Source: Trichoplusia ni
Taxonomy: Eukaryota > Arthropoda > Insecta > Lepidoptera > Noctuidae
DNA: 64,000 nt
Direction: 5' to 3'
Assembly (NCBI RefSeq): GCF_003590095.1
Contig: NC_039493.1
Location: forward strand, 4,836,001 to 4,900,000
Part shown: positions 37,712 to 51,607 of the stretch, in pieces
Layout: each line of letters begins with the position of its first letter
How positions within the stretch are numbered: position 1 is the first letter of the stretch
Notes under the pieces: generated by a model
What the model was told of the DNA's origin: nothing
Seen by the model: the letters and a program-made list of their open reading frames with translations, nothing else
Database searches by the model: none
Translations under genes and position numbers: made by a program

Positions 37712-38459
37712 ATGGATAGAATTAAGTACAAAAGAGGTTTTACCGCGATTACTTTTTGCTATATTTTTTTGTATTTTCGATTGACGACACAGTTTTGGTA
37801 CCTGTTGCAGATTTCGTGTTTGTGAAGATTAAAGTTCACAAATTAAAAAACATAGAGACTGTTAGTCTTCAGAGCTATTCTACGCCTGTAACTTTTCAGG
37901 TCTAAATGAATAACAGTGACATCAACAGAATTTCTGATCAATCAAACCACAAAATTGTTACAGTTTTATATTTCCACGCGACCAATTTTTACATTTCCCC
38001 AAATACAAATTCTTTGTTGATACGAATTCATAGTAGCAGGCTAGAACAATACCCGGTTGAATGCGTAGAATTGTTCATAACCAACGCGCAAGTTTTAAAT
38101 TCGCTCAAATGATTTTCAATGAAACTGCAACGTTTTACATTTTCGACTTAGGGATTACATCGAACTCAACACGTTACTATACACTGAAAGCACATCAAAA
38201 AATGGCAAAAGGTGCTTTTTATTTTGTTTTATATTAGGCAGGGATAATCATCATCCTTTTTATTATTACTCTCTCCGTATTTAAACCTATTAAAAAGAAA
38301 TAACCCTTTCCCATGTCAAACGAATGTCACTTGTTTGACGAGGCGGTATGTCGCAACGTCAGTTCTTAATAGTCGCAGTATTCTCTCTAATTTACGAAGG
38401 TTATGATACTATATACTCCTATTCGTCAGTTTTTAACATATTGCTTTGTTTGTCTGCAG

Positions 38460-38628
38460 TATCACCGAGCTGCTGCCAGCTGCTGTTCCTGATGGAGCCC
38501 CCGCCGCGGCTGTCGTTCTCCAACAGCACGGGCGCGCGCGTGTCGTGCGCCGCTCACGGCACGCCCTCTCCCGTCATCTCGTGGCTCACCGAGGACGGCG
38601 CGCCCGTCGCTGATGTGGCTGGACTTAG
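38460..38628 (+). CDS. Dscam-family exon encoding the first half of an Ig domain (probably Ig1)
   Basis: Dscam proteins are neuronal surface adhesion and recognition receptors of the Ig/FNIII class. This exon follows a strong 3' splice site (pyrimidine-rich tract then TCTGCAG) and ends CTTAG|GTAACT. It is 169 nt, entering in phase 1 and leaving in phase 2. The peptide contains FLMEPPPRLSFSNSTGA, then VSCAAHG (B-strand cysteine) and VISWLTEDG (core tryptophan), and ends VADVAGLR. The spacing and the FSNSTGA and VAGLR motifs match the first Ig domain of arthropod Dscam proteins. NST is a possible N-glycosylation site. The exon is strongly GC-rich inside AT-rich flanks. The sequence diverges from the highly conserved classical Dscam1 Ig1, so a paralogue (Dscam2/3/4 type) is more likely, but which one is unresolved. 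Alternative AGs a few bases inside the exon could shift the start slightly. The open frame continues upstream to 38348, but that part is intron read-through. Confidence 0.88.
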
Positions 38629-40119
38629 GTAACTACACTGGCCATAATCCGGTTTTAAGGCTATGTACCATAGTGTGATAACGAAACCCTATTACTAAGA
38701 CTTCGCTGTCTCTACAACTGTTCGTCAATCCATCTGTTGATATGCCCGTCAGTTTTCCTGTCTGTTCGTTCATCGGTAACTGAGCTTTCCCTCATGATAG
38801 TTGAAATTTTATACCGAGGTTGCGTTTCTGCTGCTAACAAATACTAAAAATAAATGCCGATATTAAGCTCCGGTGGTCGTCAGGGGTTGACTAATAAACT
38901 TGTTAATTAAGAATTTTAGTGTTGCAAGTCCGACTTGCACTTGTCCGATTTACGACTGACTTCTAAAATGTCATTCAGCTCCATAAAATTTCATCAAGTT
39001 TGGTCCAATAGTTTTGAAGTCGGTTGCATGTTTTGGTTGTTCAAACAATATCATTTCATATGTTAAAGAGGTAAGATGTTGGAGAGTTCGCAAGTAAGTA
39101 TGTCTCGTAAAATCTGGAATGAATGAGCGATATGGCCATAGTTTGTTGAGTAGTTGCTACAAAATAAAAAGTGTCTGGTGCGGAGCTACAGGAAATTAAT
39201 GTGTCAAGTAGGGCAAGTGTCCATCACGAGAAAAACGTTATTAAACTTTGCTAGATTGCCGAAATAGGTTGCAATATTTGAAAGAGTGTCATCAGGGAAA
39301 AAAAATATTGAAAATAACAATTTGCAATTCGTTTTGGCTTCAGAAAAGGGCTTCGTAATTTTTTTTTTTTTCTTTTGTTTTTCTGGACCACAGTAAAAGA
39401 GATGTGTGCAAGTCCATTGGAAACGCATTAAGAGGGGAGTTACCTACAGCCTAGTTCACACGACCTAGTGTGCGCTCTAAGCCGACCGGTCATCTCTATA
39501 CAAACGGTTTAAACCCAAAATTTATAGCTCGTTAATCTTGTCTGACCCTTCCGCGTCATTGGCTCTGAATGAATTAATGCCTGCCTGGTACCCTGGGGAT
39601 TAGCGTGATGCTTGTCCGAGTACGAAACGACTCCGTACGGACGCAGCCGCCCGTGAATATTGCGTGACGGATGAAGCCGACGTCGCCTCATTTGTTCGAC
39701 CGCGATAAACTTTAGAAGGCTCTATTGATATTAGCGATGACATCCACTGGTGATTTGCTATAGGAAGGGTTCTGGGATCTAAAGATCAATGATAACTAAA
39801 CGATGATCGTATAGCGTGGAAAGTTGCGGCAGATTAATTGATACAGTTCACACCTTGCGTTTGTATGTAACATTTATTCTTAGGAAGCTATTAAATTATG
39901 GAAGAGTAGGTATTACCTGACTTTAATTCAAAAAGTTATTTTTCATAGTATTTTTTAAAGTGTTACATTTTTTTATTCTTAAACATACATATGCGTATAA
40001 TCTTAACGAAATACTTTATCTACAATACACGAAACATAGTTACATGAATCTCGTTATTCCTGCAGAACGGAAACGGTAAAAATCAAATCGGTATCAGCAA
40101 ACAGGAGCAAAATAATCAA

Positions 40120-40330
40120 AAGGAGCAAACAGCCCCCATCTACCTGCAGGAACCGTGCACAAAAACCAATGCAGTGACGTCACAAAGGCCGCTCAGATAA
40201 CTGGCGTCATATCGCATTCCGTGTGCTCGTGTAAGTTCGGCCGCAGTCGGCCGCGCTCGGGCCTGTAATCCAGCGAGCCTGATTAATACTCCCATTGGCT
40301 TTTCCGTCCATTTGATGTTTCTGTTTTAAC
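40120..40330. promoter_or_regulatory. Candidate intronic regulatory element with CRE
   Basis: A GC-richer, non-repetitive segment contains TGACGTCA at 40175-40182, a tandem pair TTCGGCCGCAG / TCGGCCGCGC near 40238-40258, and GATTAATACTCCCATTGG near 40280. No ORF or repeat explains it. Confidence 0.3.
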
Positions 40331-41759
40331 TTTTAACTGCCTCCAAGCGTATTAATTTTTGCATGATTTTGTTTGAATTTGCTCAGTTCGGCCGCGTGGT
40401 TTTTGATTGCGAAGGTTTGATAGACTTACGTTATGAAACCTATTTTTCAGCTTTACTTGTTTAACAAACATTTTTCAATTTTAGCAATTAGTCTTTTTGA
40501 ATATTGTAGGATCGGGTAATGTAAATGGATTATGAAGTGAGCGAGTAGATTCATGTAAAATTATGAATTTAATATAATGAATAAGTCTCAAAGTAGATCG
40601 ATATCCCTTTAAATTTAATGCAAAATAATCAATTCCTTGTAGTTAAATAAAAAATGACCAAGCAAAGCTGATCTAGAGCTTTAGTAATAATGTTTCATTT
40701 TTATTGTATTAAAAAAAACTATGTATAAATGAAAAAATACAACTAGCCTAAGTAAATACTTTAGGCTATAAAGAATAAAGCGTAGCTCCGTAGCGTTGTG
40801 TTGAACCTGTGCCTAATTGAATGTTCATCGCGTCACGTATAAGCTCCACTTCACCGTGCCCAAGAACGTTTTCTGTCTGATCTCCTTCATGTATAATAAA
40901 CTTCGTGGAATTTGTTCGCGGTAAGTCTTAGACGAGAATAATTAAGTCTAAATACCAGCGGAGGTCAAAGGGGTAAATATTTACGTTCATCTTGTAAGGT
41001 TACATTTTGTTGATGTTATGAGATGTAGCTATGAATAACAAAATGTACTTCCTAAAAATATAATGCATTTATTTAAATGGAAACAAATAAATCTCCGACG
41101 ATTACCCACAAATTCCCTTATCAAACGATACTTAGAACTCATTATCATCTCATCAACTCATCATAGGTCATCAATATTATATTTCAGTGCGCTTTTATTT
41201 GAACCTCACCCGAATTTATTTGCAACGTTCGGTGAGTCTTCCACATGAAACACATAAAAATATTCGCACATAATTTTCCTTTAACAAAGAATAAATTTAA
41301 TTGCAATTGCTCAATCCGTTTGGGAGCTATGTTGCCACAGACCGACAGAGAAACACGACTAACTGGGGGTTAAAAAGAGCCTCGCAAATGAATATCTAAA
41401 TGAAAAACATATGTTGACACGGTATAAATAAGACTGATCGTAGACACAGAATCCAGTTTCAATGTACTGTATCAGCGACGACGACGCGTTGTATAGACGT
41501 ACCCTGTGCGGTCGCCGCGTGATAAATGATTGATAAATTATGTATATGAACGGTAGAGGCAAACTGTGTGCTCCAAAACTTGAACTTTGAGCGAGTTGTA
41601 GCCACGTTTATAAAAATCAAATTGTAGAAAGACTGATGACTGATTGATGACTAATTTAATACCTATTAGATCATAAATAATTTCAATTCTTGAGAGGCGC
41701 TAAAAAAATGTTAGAAAACGTTAAAACGGACCATCATGATGCCGATATATTTTATTTTG

Positions 41760-41809
41760 TTGTGCGACAAAAAACTAAGACACGCTTGTCTTAGTTTTTT
41801 GTCGCACAA
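41760..41809. repeat. Perfect hairpin: 23-bp stem, 4-nt loop
   Basis: The arm at 41760-41782 (starting TTGTGCGACAAAAAACTAAG) and the arm at 41787-41809 are exact reverse complements around the loop CGCT. The flanks stop pairing abruptly on both sides. Confidence 0.95.
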
Positions 41810-44210
41810 AATTGTTGAAAACGTTTGAACCAAGGTGTGACCCAATGAATCATTCCCAATAAGTTATTTTAAGAGTCAAATATGTTTGAACGTAAGAATA
41901 TATTTATAGAAGCTCAAAATTAAGCTCATATTAAAACTTTGCGTTAAATTCGTGCACGTGTTTCACCACCATTTAACTTGAACCTACGCTCGTGGCTTTG
42001 TATAGATTTTAATTAGATATTTGGAAGGCTTTGATGATGAGGAAGTATTTTGCTTTCAATTATGTAAGAAATTATTCTTATTTAAATATTAAGCGTAATA
42101 ATAAAGTATGTATTTTTTTTATACATGATAAAGATTTAGAGGCTTGTTTGAACTTCATTATAGGTATTTTTAATTGGATAATGAATTTTAATACTTTGTA
42201 TTAAAGCCCTCTTTGGAGTACATAAACTTGAAAAATCACAAAAACTGTTATTCAGCCTCGTACGAACACGTAAATTCCCAATATAAAATCTACCATCTCC
42301 CAATATGAGCCTGGTCCGCTACCGCTCCCCGCTCGCTGCCCACACAGCATGCAGTTCATATTCGCGTCATGCCGACCGTTTGTCTTCGTTAACGTAATAA
42401 CATCGTGACGTAATAAAGTCGCGCCGCGTCTCCAGAATACGGCCGCGTCAGCTGATGTCACGCGCCGCGGTATTTAGTGTTATTAGCTGTCGCAGCGGAT
42501 ACTCTATACGGTGTTATCTTGATCATTATAAGGTGGAATAACAGGTTATTTAAAACTTAGAGTAATAGATAGCTGTGAAGGAAAGCTAGACTCGATAATG
42601 AACTTCAAATTAAATCATCTGGCTTCAAGTTACAAACAAATTTCAACATCTTCTAATGTTCAAACTATTTATGGTCTTCTGTTGTTTAATTATTAATGGA
42701 TTTCTGGAACATAAATTCTTATCTTTAAATTGATCATAACCATGCTACGAAAAATAATTGGCTCATTTTTTACAAACACATAAGATTAGTATCCGTTAAG
42801 GCGGTTAATGAAGACTTTTTCTCGTTCGGAAACAAATTGCTCGTGTAACATCGTGTCTGGCAAACAAGAAGTGTTCCTCAGCACACATTATATCCAAGCT
42901 CGGCAGTCCACGTACGAGCATCGTTTATCTTCGTTCCTCTAATAATGTGCTGCGAGCCAATAATTGCAGATGATGTATTTGCCGGCTAACCACCGCTCTC
43001 CTTCACTTATCACCTACCTAACCCCAACGTAATAAGGTATAATATCGTCTGAACTACTCCCACAGGTAGCTCGGTAATATATTCACTTACCGAAATATTC
43101 CCGGTTAAATGGAGTCTGTGAATGGTCCTCCCTGATGTTCGTATGTAATGTATTCATTTGCGTTTTTCGTATTATTTTTACAATTTAAATTTCGTGCGAA
43201 ACGTTATTGGATCTGGTATAACCAAATTAGCTTTTTTCTCAGTTAAATGAAATTACCGGTCGGATGCTTTCGCTGCTAGTTTTTAGTATTCTGTTCGAGT
43301 GCTGTCGGAAATGGCTTAAGCGTTTATAGTTTCAAGTCTTAAGATCTCATAAAATTTAAAGTTTCAGACGGTGCAGTGCTAAAGTATGATTTCCGAATAG
43401 TTTTCATGAGTTTCAATTTAGTTGATTTAAATTTTTGCTTTCGATGTTATATAAATTTCAATGTCAGTAAGATTTTATGTAATTAAATTATGTAAACAGG
43501 GCTGATGACAATTCTTAAATTTAATGGCTGTCGTGTATTTTTATTTTGTCCCAAAAACATAAAAATACTTTCCTAAGATTTTGGTACATCTATCGGACCG
43601 ACTAAACATATATTTACTTTTTCATTAAAATTTTAATCCCGATTTTAACCTAAGTATTTATTGTAGGTGTTTACAACACCTATTTGAGCATGTTACCAGT
43701 TTTACTCATAAAACTTAAGTTAGCTCAGTACTTATACTTTGTAAACGCATTTATTGACTCAGCCACAAAAGTTTCGAACACAGTCAGAGGAATAATTCAC
43801 TTATCAATAATTTCAACTGGTTATGCGAGTACATACAAAATTTAATCGTATTCACAAAACAAACTTTCAAAGTCAGGAGCTACAACATTATTTGTGCGTT
43901 CATATGTGTCTTGTGTGGTGGTAATAGGGTGTATTTTCGTGTGTGTATATGTTTGGTTAGGGTGTCGAGGTGGGAACGCCGTCATATTTCAGTGGGTGGC
44001 CGCCTATTGAGGCGTGAACCGCGATAAGGTCGACGTCTCACTACTGAACTTACAGCACTTTTGGAGCAAAATGTTGCTATGTTCCTTAAACGGCTTTTGC
44101 CTCGAGATTTACTCTTCATAGTGATCGTTTCTTATATGTATATCGTACAGATACGAAAATAAAATTGATTTTACGGTGCATAAATAAATTATGGCGTAGC
44201 GGTTTTAAGA

Positions 44211-44305
44211 ATATAAAAGCCGACTAGGAGTTAGTCATAGTTTTCTGCAAAATCTGTGTAGATTCTAACAAAGAAGCTCATCGAAGTAATAAACTTCATT
44301 GTGCA
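44211..44305 (+). promoter_or_regulatory. TATA / initiator / polyadenylation cluster, possibly a solo LTR core
   Basis: ATATAAAAGCC (44211) is followed about 20 bases later by AGTCATAGT, then AATAAA at 44288-44293 with CATTGTGCAACA just after. A compact TATA box, start site and poly(A) signal is the layout of an LTR R region. No second LTR, primer-binding site or gag/pol was found. Confidence 0.25.
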
Positions 44306-46745
44306 ACAAGGATTCAGATTGGAGTTGTCGAAGGTGAATAACATTTCCCAATCAGGACTTGTTGTGTATTATTACAATTTTACGACAATGTTTAGGAGGG
44401 GAAATGATCTGACGAACATATTATTATTATTCTACGGTATGGTATACTTGTCACACGTCATATGACTAAGTAAGAGCCTCCTCTGTGGCCACACAAAGTT
44501 CAGAGGCTATAAAACACAGTTATGTGTGAGTGGACGGCGACACGGCTAAAGACGACGCATCTTTCAATAAAATATTTTACGAGCGGAGGAAGGAGAGACG
44601 ACTATTACCATACATTCGTAAATCATTCGTATGGATGACGTCATCCTTGGAAACACGGATGTCGGCTTCATTGAGTGATCGTATCGCAACGCTTATACTG
44701 TGTTTTCTTTTGATAGAGATCGCTTTTATTGGGAACTCCTTGTTTGTTATATGAAATTAAGGGAGCTTGGTATAAGTAGGTAAAACCGAGACAGCGATTT
44801 ATATGAAACAATAAAATGTTTGCAAAATTTTGTACCTACCAACTCGATAAGAAGATGTATAGTTATAATTAGTATAAAAACTATAAATATTTTAACGATT
44901 TTTATTTGATAAAAAATTCTGTCTCTTTTTATATTATTATTATTTCACGTGATCAAAGTACTTAAATAAAGCTTAAGTTGTCATAACGACCGCCATCGAA
45001 ATACATTATAAAGCTACAATAGTTTGGTAAAGACGATAGATTATCATAGATTTCGGTAAAGCCTTGCCGAGCTGGCGGATTAGCTTCCTTTGAGGGATCG
45101 ACGAATATTTAAAGTAGGCATTAATCATGTTATTTAGATATAAACATTGTAACTGTATGTTATTACTTTGTCTGCAACAAGTAAACAAAGAGTTTGAAAA
45201 TTCGTCCTCATTTATGTTTTTCCTATTCCGCTGCCAAGACGGCAAATATCCATGATGGTAACGCTGTGTCGATGAGTTTCATCAGTGGTCGTTATAATTA
45301 AACGTCATGTGGATACCGTGTGAGCTGGACCAAGGAAATTTTAATTAATTCAGGGCTATGGAATAATACGAAAACACGACTGTATTCAGCAACCTTAATA
45401 TTTTACGATCGGTTACGATATGTAATCACAAAGGACCAACACCCGTCACCTTTGTAAGCAGTTGCGTTCGATCGTCAGTTGATTTTTTACAATTTATATG
45501 AAAATTGGCGCTCGCTGACGCGTGTGCACAATTATCGGCGCGGCCACCGGACACCGGACGCGAGCCGGACAACGGCCGTCGTGCCGCTGGCCGGCTGTCA
45601 CACGACGTTTGTGCTCTATGGTTTTTGAATGCCATTTTAAATTATTTGGTACGCAGATTCTGAAGTGAATGGATTCTGATGTTTTCGGTGAGCGGGAGTT
45701 TTCAGAAAAATTTAGGTCAGCTTTTGTTCTAAGAATTATTTTTTTCTCACTTAAAATAATACCTGATAGGACAGTCACGAGAAAATACTTGATTTTGACA
45801 AACATTTTTAGTATGTTTATCGCATTTTATAATAAACCTGTTTCATAAAATAGTTAAGTGTACTCTGTTACAAGGACTTTGTGCGCAAGACTATCCATCC
45901 AAGATGTGTGAAAAATAAGAATCATGAAAATATGAAATCACTTTTTTTTTAGTCGGCTTGCAACGCTTTATTGCACCTTGAATAAAATAATCTTGACTGT
46001 TACAACAAACAAACGGGAAATAAAAACAAGTACAAAAGATGTTCTTATCCTACGGCGCCACAAACGAGCCTTCCAGATACAAGGAGGAAAACGATAAAAG
46101 AGGTCTGCGTACTCCAAGAGAGATATAAAAAATTATGTCAACAAATGTAAACATTTTGTTGGTTTTCTCGATAACGACCATTAAATTATTGTCATTGATC
46201 TGCGATTAAAGCGATCCTGGAATTTCAATAAACAGAGTGTACAATGAAGTATTAAAAAATAAGACACTTTTCAATCAATTGTCTTCCTAGGGGATCAGTA
46301 GCTAAGTATTTAATATTAGTTAAGTATATAACATTGACTGCATCCACAAATCTCCATTAGTCACAAAGTAACTGTTATGTGCACCGTCACAATATCTTAG
46401 TAAACATTTTGGGTATCGCGTCTTTCATACGGTGTCGTGTCAGCGGCGCCAATGGTTACGTTTTCATAAATTTATCGCTATTTACGCGCGTCGGAACCTT
46501 TCTGCCACCTGCCCCGTCTTCACTGAAATAGATAACTGTCAAATATTCATAACGCCATTATATGGTATCATCTTGGTAGCAAATAAATGTCAAAAAATAA
46601 ACCATTTGAGATAAAAGATGGATTTAACGACATCAGTGTTTGATTTGAAGATACCTTACCCAATGTTATGGGAAGTCCGCACCAGGAAATATCCGGGCGT
46701 CGGTCCGAGCCGATCAATCATAGCAAGTGTAGCGTGTATAACTTG

Positions 46746-46785
46746 TGACGTCATTAATATAACACGAGTGTGTCCCGTGACGTCA
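46746..46785. promoter_or_regulatory. Paired CRE motifs (TGACGTCA x2)
   Basis: Two perfect CREB/ATF-type palindromes lie at 46746-46753 and 46778-46785, with starts 32 bp apart (about three helical turns). They sit inside a locally GC-rich, non-repetitive segment at about 46660-46870. The motif identity is certain; function is inference. Confidence 0.45.
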
Positions 46786-49700
46786 CCGGGCCCATACATC
46801 TCTGTCAGCCGCTGGGATCTGGTAACCGATTGCCGCTCACTTGTTTCATACGAAGCGGTTCACATGGATGAGGGCATAAGGTCCTCCTAATAAATAAATA
46901 ACATGGGGGTTTGTCAAGTTTGCGGCAAGCTAATTTGAAATCTTAATTAGTGTCATTGATAGCAGGATGTTTCCTAAAATTGTAAGCATTTTTTAATCGT
47001 TCTATTTATAACGAACTAGCTGTTATGTGTAGCTTCGTCTGAGAGGATATTGAGGGTTGAGTTTGGGCTTTGACAATCGATTTTAAAATTGAATTAACTT
47101 TCAAACTAACAAGCAGACATACGACTTCTTTTGTTTATATTATTATTTATATTAAAGACACATTACTTTTCAACTTTCCCTTCGTTTCCAATCGCTTTAC
47201 TGACAACCATGAAAGTATGCCACAAGAACATCACATAAATCTGCATCAAATGCTATCACTACAAAGTGTAGCTCTTCAGTTTGGTATAAAAATTCAGGGC
47301 GCGATTCCCGGCACTATTTTACAAAGGGTTGACAGAAGCTATTAGGTGACGCCTACCTCACGACCTGGATGTAACGATGTTACGTGGAGTTCACAGCGCC
47401 AGGAGTCATCGGAAAATATTACTCGTTCCAGGAACTCTAATAAGCTCATGTGGGAGGGAATGTAATGAGGGAATGTTCTGCTGTGGAGGGATCACGATAC
47501 AGATTACTTCGTTTATTTTGAATTGTCTATTAGATTGACAGATTATTCTTTTATTTATAGTTACTCGAAATTTCTTGTGACACCTATAGAATAGATTACA
47601 TAAAGAAAAATACTACGAAACTAGTTTTTATTTTTCCGATCGATGTAATAGCTAGATCAGAATGGGACAATGTTACTAATTATGATAAACAGTTGTTTTT
47701 TTCCTTTTTGAAATGAAATATATTATGAAAACATAAAACTGAGTAAATTGATAAATTGTTCGACATATTTTAATTAAATTTGTATTCTCAACGTGTAAGC
47801 TAAATTAACTTCTGTCAGGACCAGTCACTCAGGCACTATGATAATATTGAACCTTGAAGTTGAGAAAAGCCTCAAACAAAGCAAATTTCCATACCCTCAT
47901 TATGGCCATCCCGCGAACCCAACAATATGACAAACAGTCCACAACAACTCTCTGTATTGAGTCGCGGCAGTCTGCTGGGAGTCGTTCCGTTTGCACAGAT
48001 TATTCGTCGGGCCTTGTTCAAGGGGCTGATGTTTGTTTCTAACCAGGTTAATTATGTTGGCGTAACCACCATTATCACCTGATCATCCCCTGGTGGCTAT
48101 ATTTAATCGATGCTATTAATTGCGGGGAGATTAGACTTGCAGGGGTCTTTGTTGATTCCGGTATTGTTTGATTTTCACCTTTTAAGTCTATTGGTCAAAG
48201 GTATGCCCCTATAATTTTCAAAACGTAATAAGTGACGTTACATACATAAGTACATATAGTGAAACTATAGTTGCTGATCTACTGGCATGTGTGTTTTTTA
48301 TTCACAAACAAGAGACAAGAGACGAGCGTTGTTATTATTATTTATATATTTAACAAGCTGTTATGTATTTTATGGGTAGCGAGTGTTTTGTGTACATATA
48401 TTTTTTTTTAGAAATGTTATAGTTTTAAATAATATGCATTACAAAGACCGCTGCCGCGCTGGTCAGTTACAGGCACATTGTAATTTTGGTTTACATCAAA
48501 GAATAACATTGACGATATTCATGAGATGCTCCAATATTTTATGACTTTAGAGGCCTATGGCGTAAAACTATCGAAGTGGCTGTAGAGGAGCCAACAGCAC
48601 AATGTATGTCGTCATAAGGATTATCCTGCGTGTGCTGGCTCCGCACTCCACAGTGTGATGACGCCAGGAGAGCCATATGGCAGCACTCCAAGCTGAGCAC
48701 ATAACTTAGGAGGCAGTTAGCAGTCTTGCCTGCACCTGTTAATTCACCCTATAGATACACTATGAAAAGTCGTCAGATGTTGGCAAAAATCACAACAAAG
48801 TACGGTGAGGTGCAAGCCCTCTCGTTGATCGAATAAACTATAACATTTGTATTGCGTTATTGCTTACTTTGAATGCAGAATCATCGATACCAGAAGTTTT
48901 CATTATTTTATATTGGAAACTGGAAAGCCAATAAAGCTTTGAATTTTCCACAAACATATAAGCGTTTATTAGAAAAGTTGAAGCGCTCTGATTAGTTTTC
49001 AAAGTGAGTAAATATAACTCGGTGTAAGGTTCTATGAAAGGGGGCGTGGCCTGGCCGGCAGCGACTTAGTTCGGCTTTAATCCTAACGCTATTTATAATA
49101 CCTACCTATGTAAAGTTCAGGAGAAACTTCGCTTCATGTATTTACTAAAGTTTTTAATGTCTCAAAACGAAGTTAGTTTGCCTTAACTCGGCGTTTTAAT
49201 TGGTTTTCGTAAATATTGCTGAGAAACTTTACAAAGTATTCGTCTAGTTGTACCGGGATTTAATTATATTTTTAATATAAAATTCATATTTAGAGACAGT
49301 CAAGGGCAAAACAAAAGTTCTATCTCTAAACTCAAGTACTTGAATAAGAGAAGTCATTTCATCAGTATAATACACAAACATTCTGTCCGACAGGTCGAGT
49401 CCTCTCCACCGCACTTCTCACCTCAATTTCTTACACTAACACAACAAAGAGCAAGTAAAAAGAATAAAACAAACCAGAGAGCCGGACCATAGAGCAGTCA
49501 CACAATATGGACGGAGATTGTTTGGGCCCTTAATTTAACTTTTATTCTCTCCGCCGGAGCCTTAATTCCAGTTGTGAAATTTGTTCCTGCGTGTAATTCA
49601 TGCGGGCTTCGTTTGTTATTTGCGTACATTGGAAGCACAGTGACGCGGAATGTCGGCGATACTCAGCATTCCGCCAAGTATCCTTTGTGGTCTGTGACTC

Positions 49701-51439
49701 GCGTCAAAATTATATTTATCAGAATGAATGTTAGGAATTTTGTACTCAGAGAGATACTCTTGCTTTGTAATATGGATGCACGAGAGCTACAGTTAGAATT
49801 ATATTATTTATGAAAACAATGCAGTATTTTGTTTACTGTTTGCCGGAGGAAGTACAGACAATTAGTCGACTACAAGTAAGTATTCTCTTACGCTTTATTT
49901 TACAATATTCAACCACTCATTGACCTCGACCCTATATTTTATGTTCTCAAGTTCTTATCCACCGATCCCTCATAGTAAACGAGCAAAGAAAATAAACTTA
50001 AATATTCCTCCGACGAGGCTCGCTTAAAATTCTTTTTTCTTTCCCTTATCTTGACTCTCGTGCAAACATTGTCGCCTAATCTAGAAACATTGTTAAACCA
50101 ACAAAAGATAACTCTCCATTAAAATTAGCTCATTCAATCTAATCTTTTTATGAAAGACTGTTGCTTTTCATTACGGGACACGGTCTAAAATACATTTCGA
50201 ATATTCTCCGTTGTTATCCTTAAGCAACGGACGATGTACCTTGGGGATTTGTCGAAAATTGTACGGTTAAAAGTATGAAGGAGTAAACAGTCCGGGCTTC
50301 ATTTCTTTGGACTGCCAGAAACGCTCACATACGTACATGCTGAATGTATTGTCTGCCATGAAAAGTAATGCGTGAGCCCCTGTGGTTGTGATTTTTAAGT
50401 CTAGTACACACATTGATTTTTTTGTTAGTTAGCTGAGCCACCACTACACAAACATTTGCATAAACCGATCTGTTGTATACGCTGCGAGTGTGGGCTATAC
50501 ATTGTGTACATATTACGGATGTGTGAGTGAATGGTTGATTGCTAAGGAGTGGAGGAACTCAGAGTCAGTGGGAGTCCCTAATTTCAGCATCGGGGTTCTT
50601 TTGTCCGCTGCCAAATTGTCTGGATTCGGAATGTATTGTTATTTTTTTCATTCTAATGAGTACTCGTTCAGATTTGATTACTTTTTTTAGCTCTAACAAA
50701 ATACATGGCAACCTTTACAAATGACCAAATCAGTGTGCGCAATTTAATTTCATTTAGGAATCAGTTTTTTACCAAAATGTACTCTTCATTCTGCTGTGGA
50801 AATAAAAACAGATCTACATTGAAATCGACAGTCTCTTTCAATAAAAACCTTTTTTGGCAATCGATATATTTTTAATAATTGCTTACATAATTTACATAAC
50901 TTTGGTAAATCTAGAAAGCCTAATGGCTCTTTAGATTACCGTCAACCTCAGGCACTGTAAGCCGGGACTACATTCGATTAAGATCGGATAATATTAATAA
51001 TGCCGGCTTTGGACAGAATTGTTTAGTTCACGTTTGTCAAGCAAACAATCGGCCCTTTGGGTGCGCTCGTAAACCGAACTCTTTAGTGTGCCCTGCGCAT
51101 TACATTACGAGAATCGACGTAGTTTTAACTTGGTCTAATTTACATTTAAATTGATCAAAAATTGGTGATTCTAGCAATACAGTTGTCGTTCGTTAAGGTT
51201 TAATTTGCAATATCATCATTGATCTTTTCGTAAACACCTGAGTAAAAGCTTACTAGCGCAAAACCTTTCACGTCCAGTGATTTTCTCCTCATAAAGTCAA
51301 AAATAAATTATTGAAAATCGTATTAACCTGTGTTAAAAACCCAGTTACGATTATTTTAGTGCTAAGTTTATAGTCTACCAAGTACAATTACACGGTAAGA
51401 CAAAGCAATAGCAAAACAAGTACCCGACTAGGCCATTAA

Positions 51440-51607
51440 AGCCCTCATGCCGCAGCAGCCGCGCTCTACCGGAGTTTCGTCAAATATTTGCGCTCTCTGC
51501 GCCTCTGCGGGCTGGGCGCCTGGTCCGCTTACGCCGGCCTCGATACCATGCGCCTCTTGTTCTCATCACGCATCATCAAGTACCAATCAGTATTAGGCCG
51601 TAATTAG
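51440..51607 (+). other. Unassigned GC-rich open stretch in the intron
   Basis: A frame of 55 codons between stops, without an ATG at its start, reads in part ALYRSFVKYLRSLRLCGLGA and LDTMRLLFSSRIIKYQ. It has high G/C at third positions, unlike its neighbours. I do not recognise it. It may be an exon of a nested or alternative transcript, a decayed pseudogene, or simply one of the GC-rich islands. Confidence 0.25.

Larger units (their letters stand above)
47..38459 (+). other. Presumed long intron (or upstream region) before the Ig1 exon
   Basis: No exon can be supported here. The DNA is AT-rich, with short GC-rich islands every one to three kilobases, interspersed repeats listed separately, and many chance ORFs under 120 codons. 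If position 46 is a true donor this is one phase-1 intron of about 38.4 kb. Otherwise it contains an unrecognised first exon or reaches the promoter. Confidence 0.55.

Noticed and set aside
37432..37719. 95-codon ORF
   Set aside because: It lies across a recognised interspersed repeat and its target duplications, not a gene.
38880..39045. Possible repeat just downstream of the first exon
   Set aside because: CATCAAGTTTGGTCCAATAG resembles a repeat phrase, but no ends or clear relative in the window could be defined.
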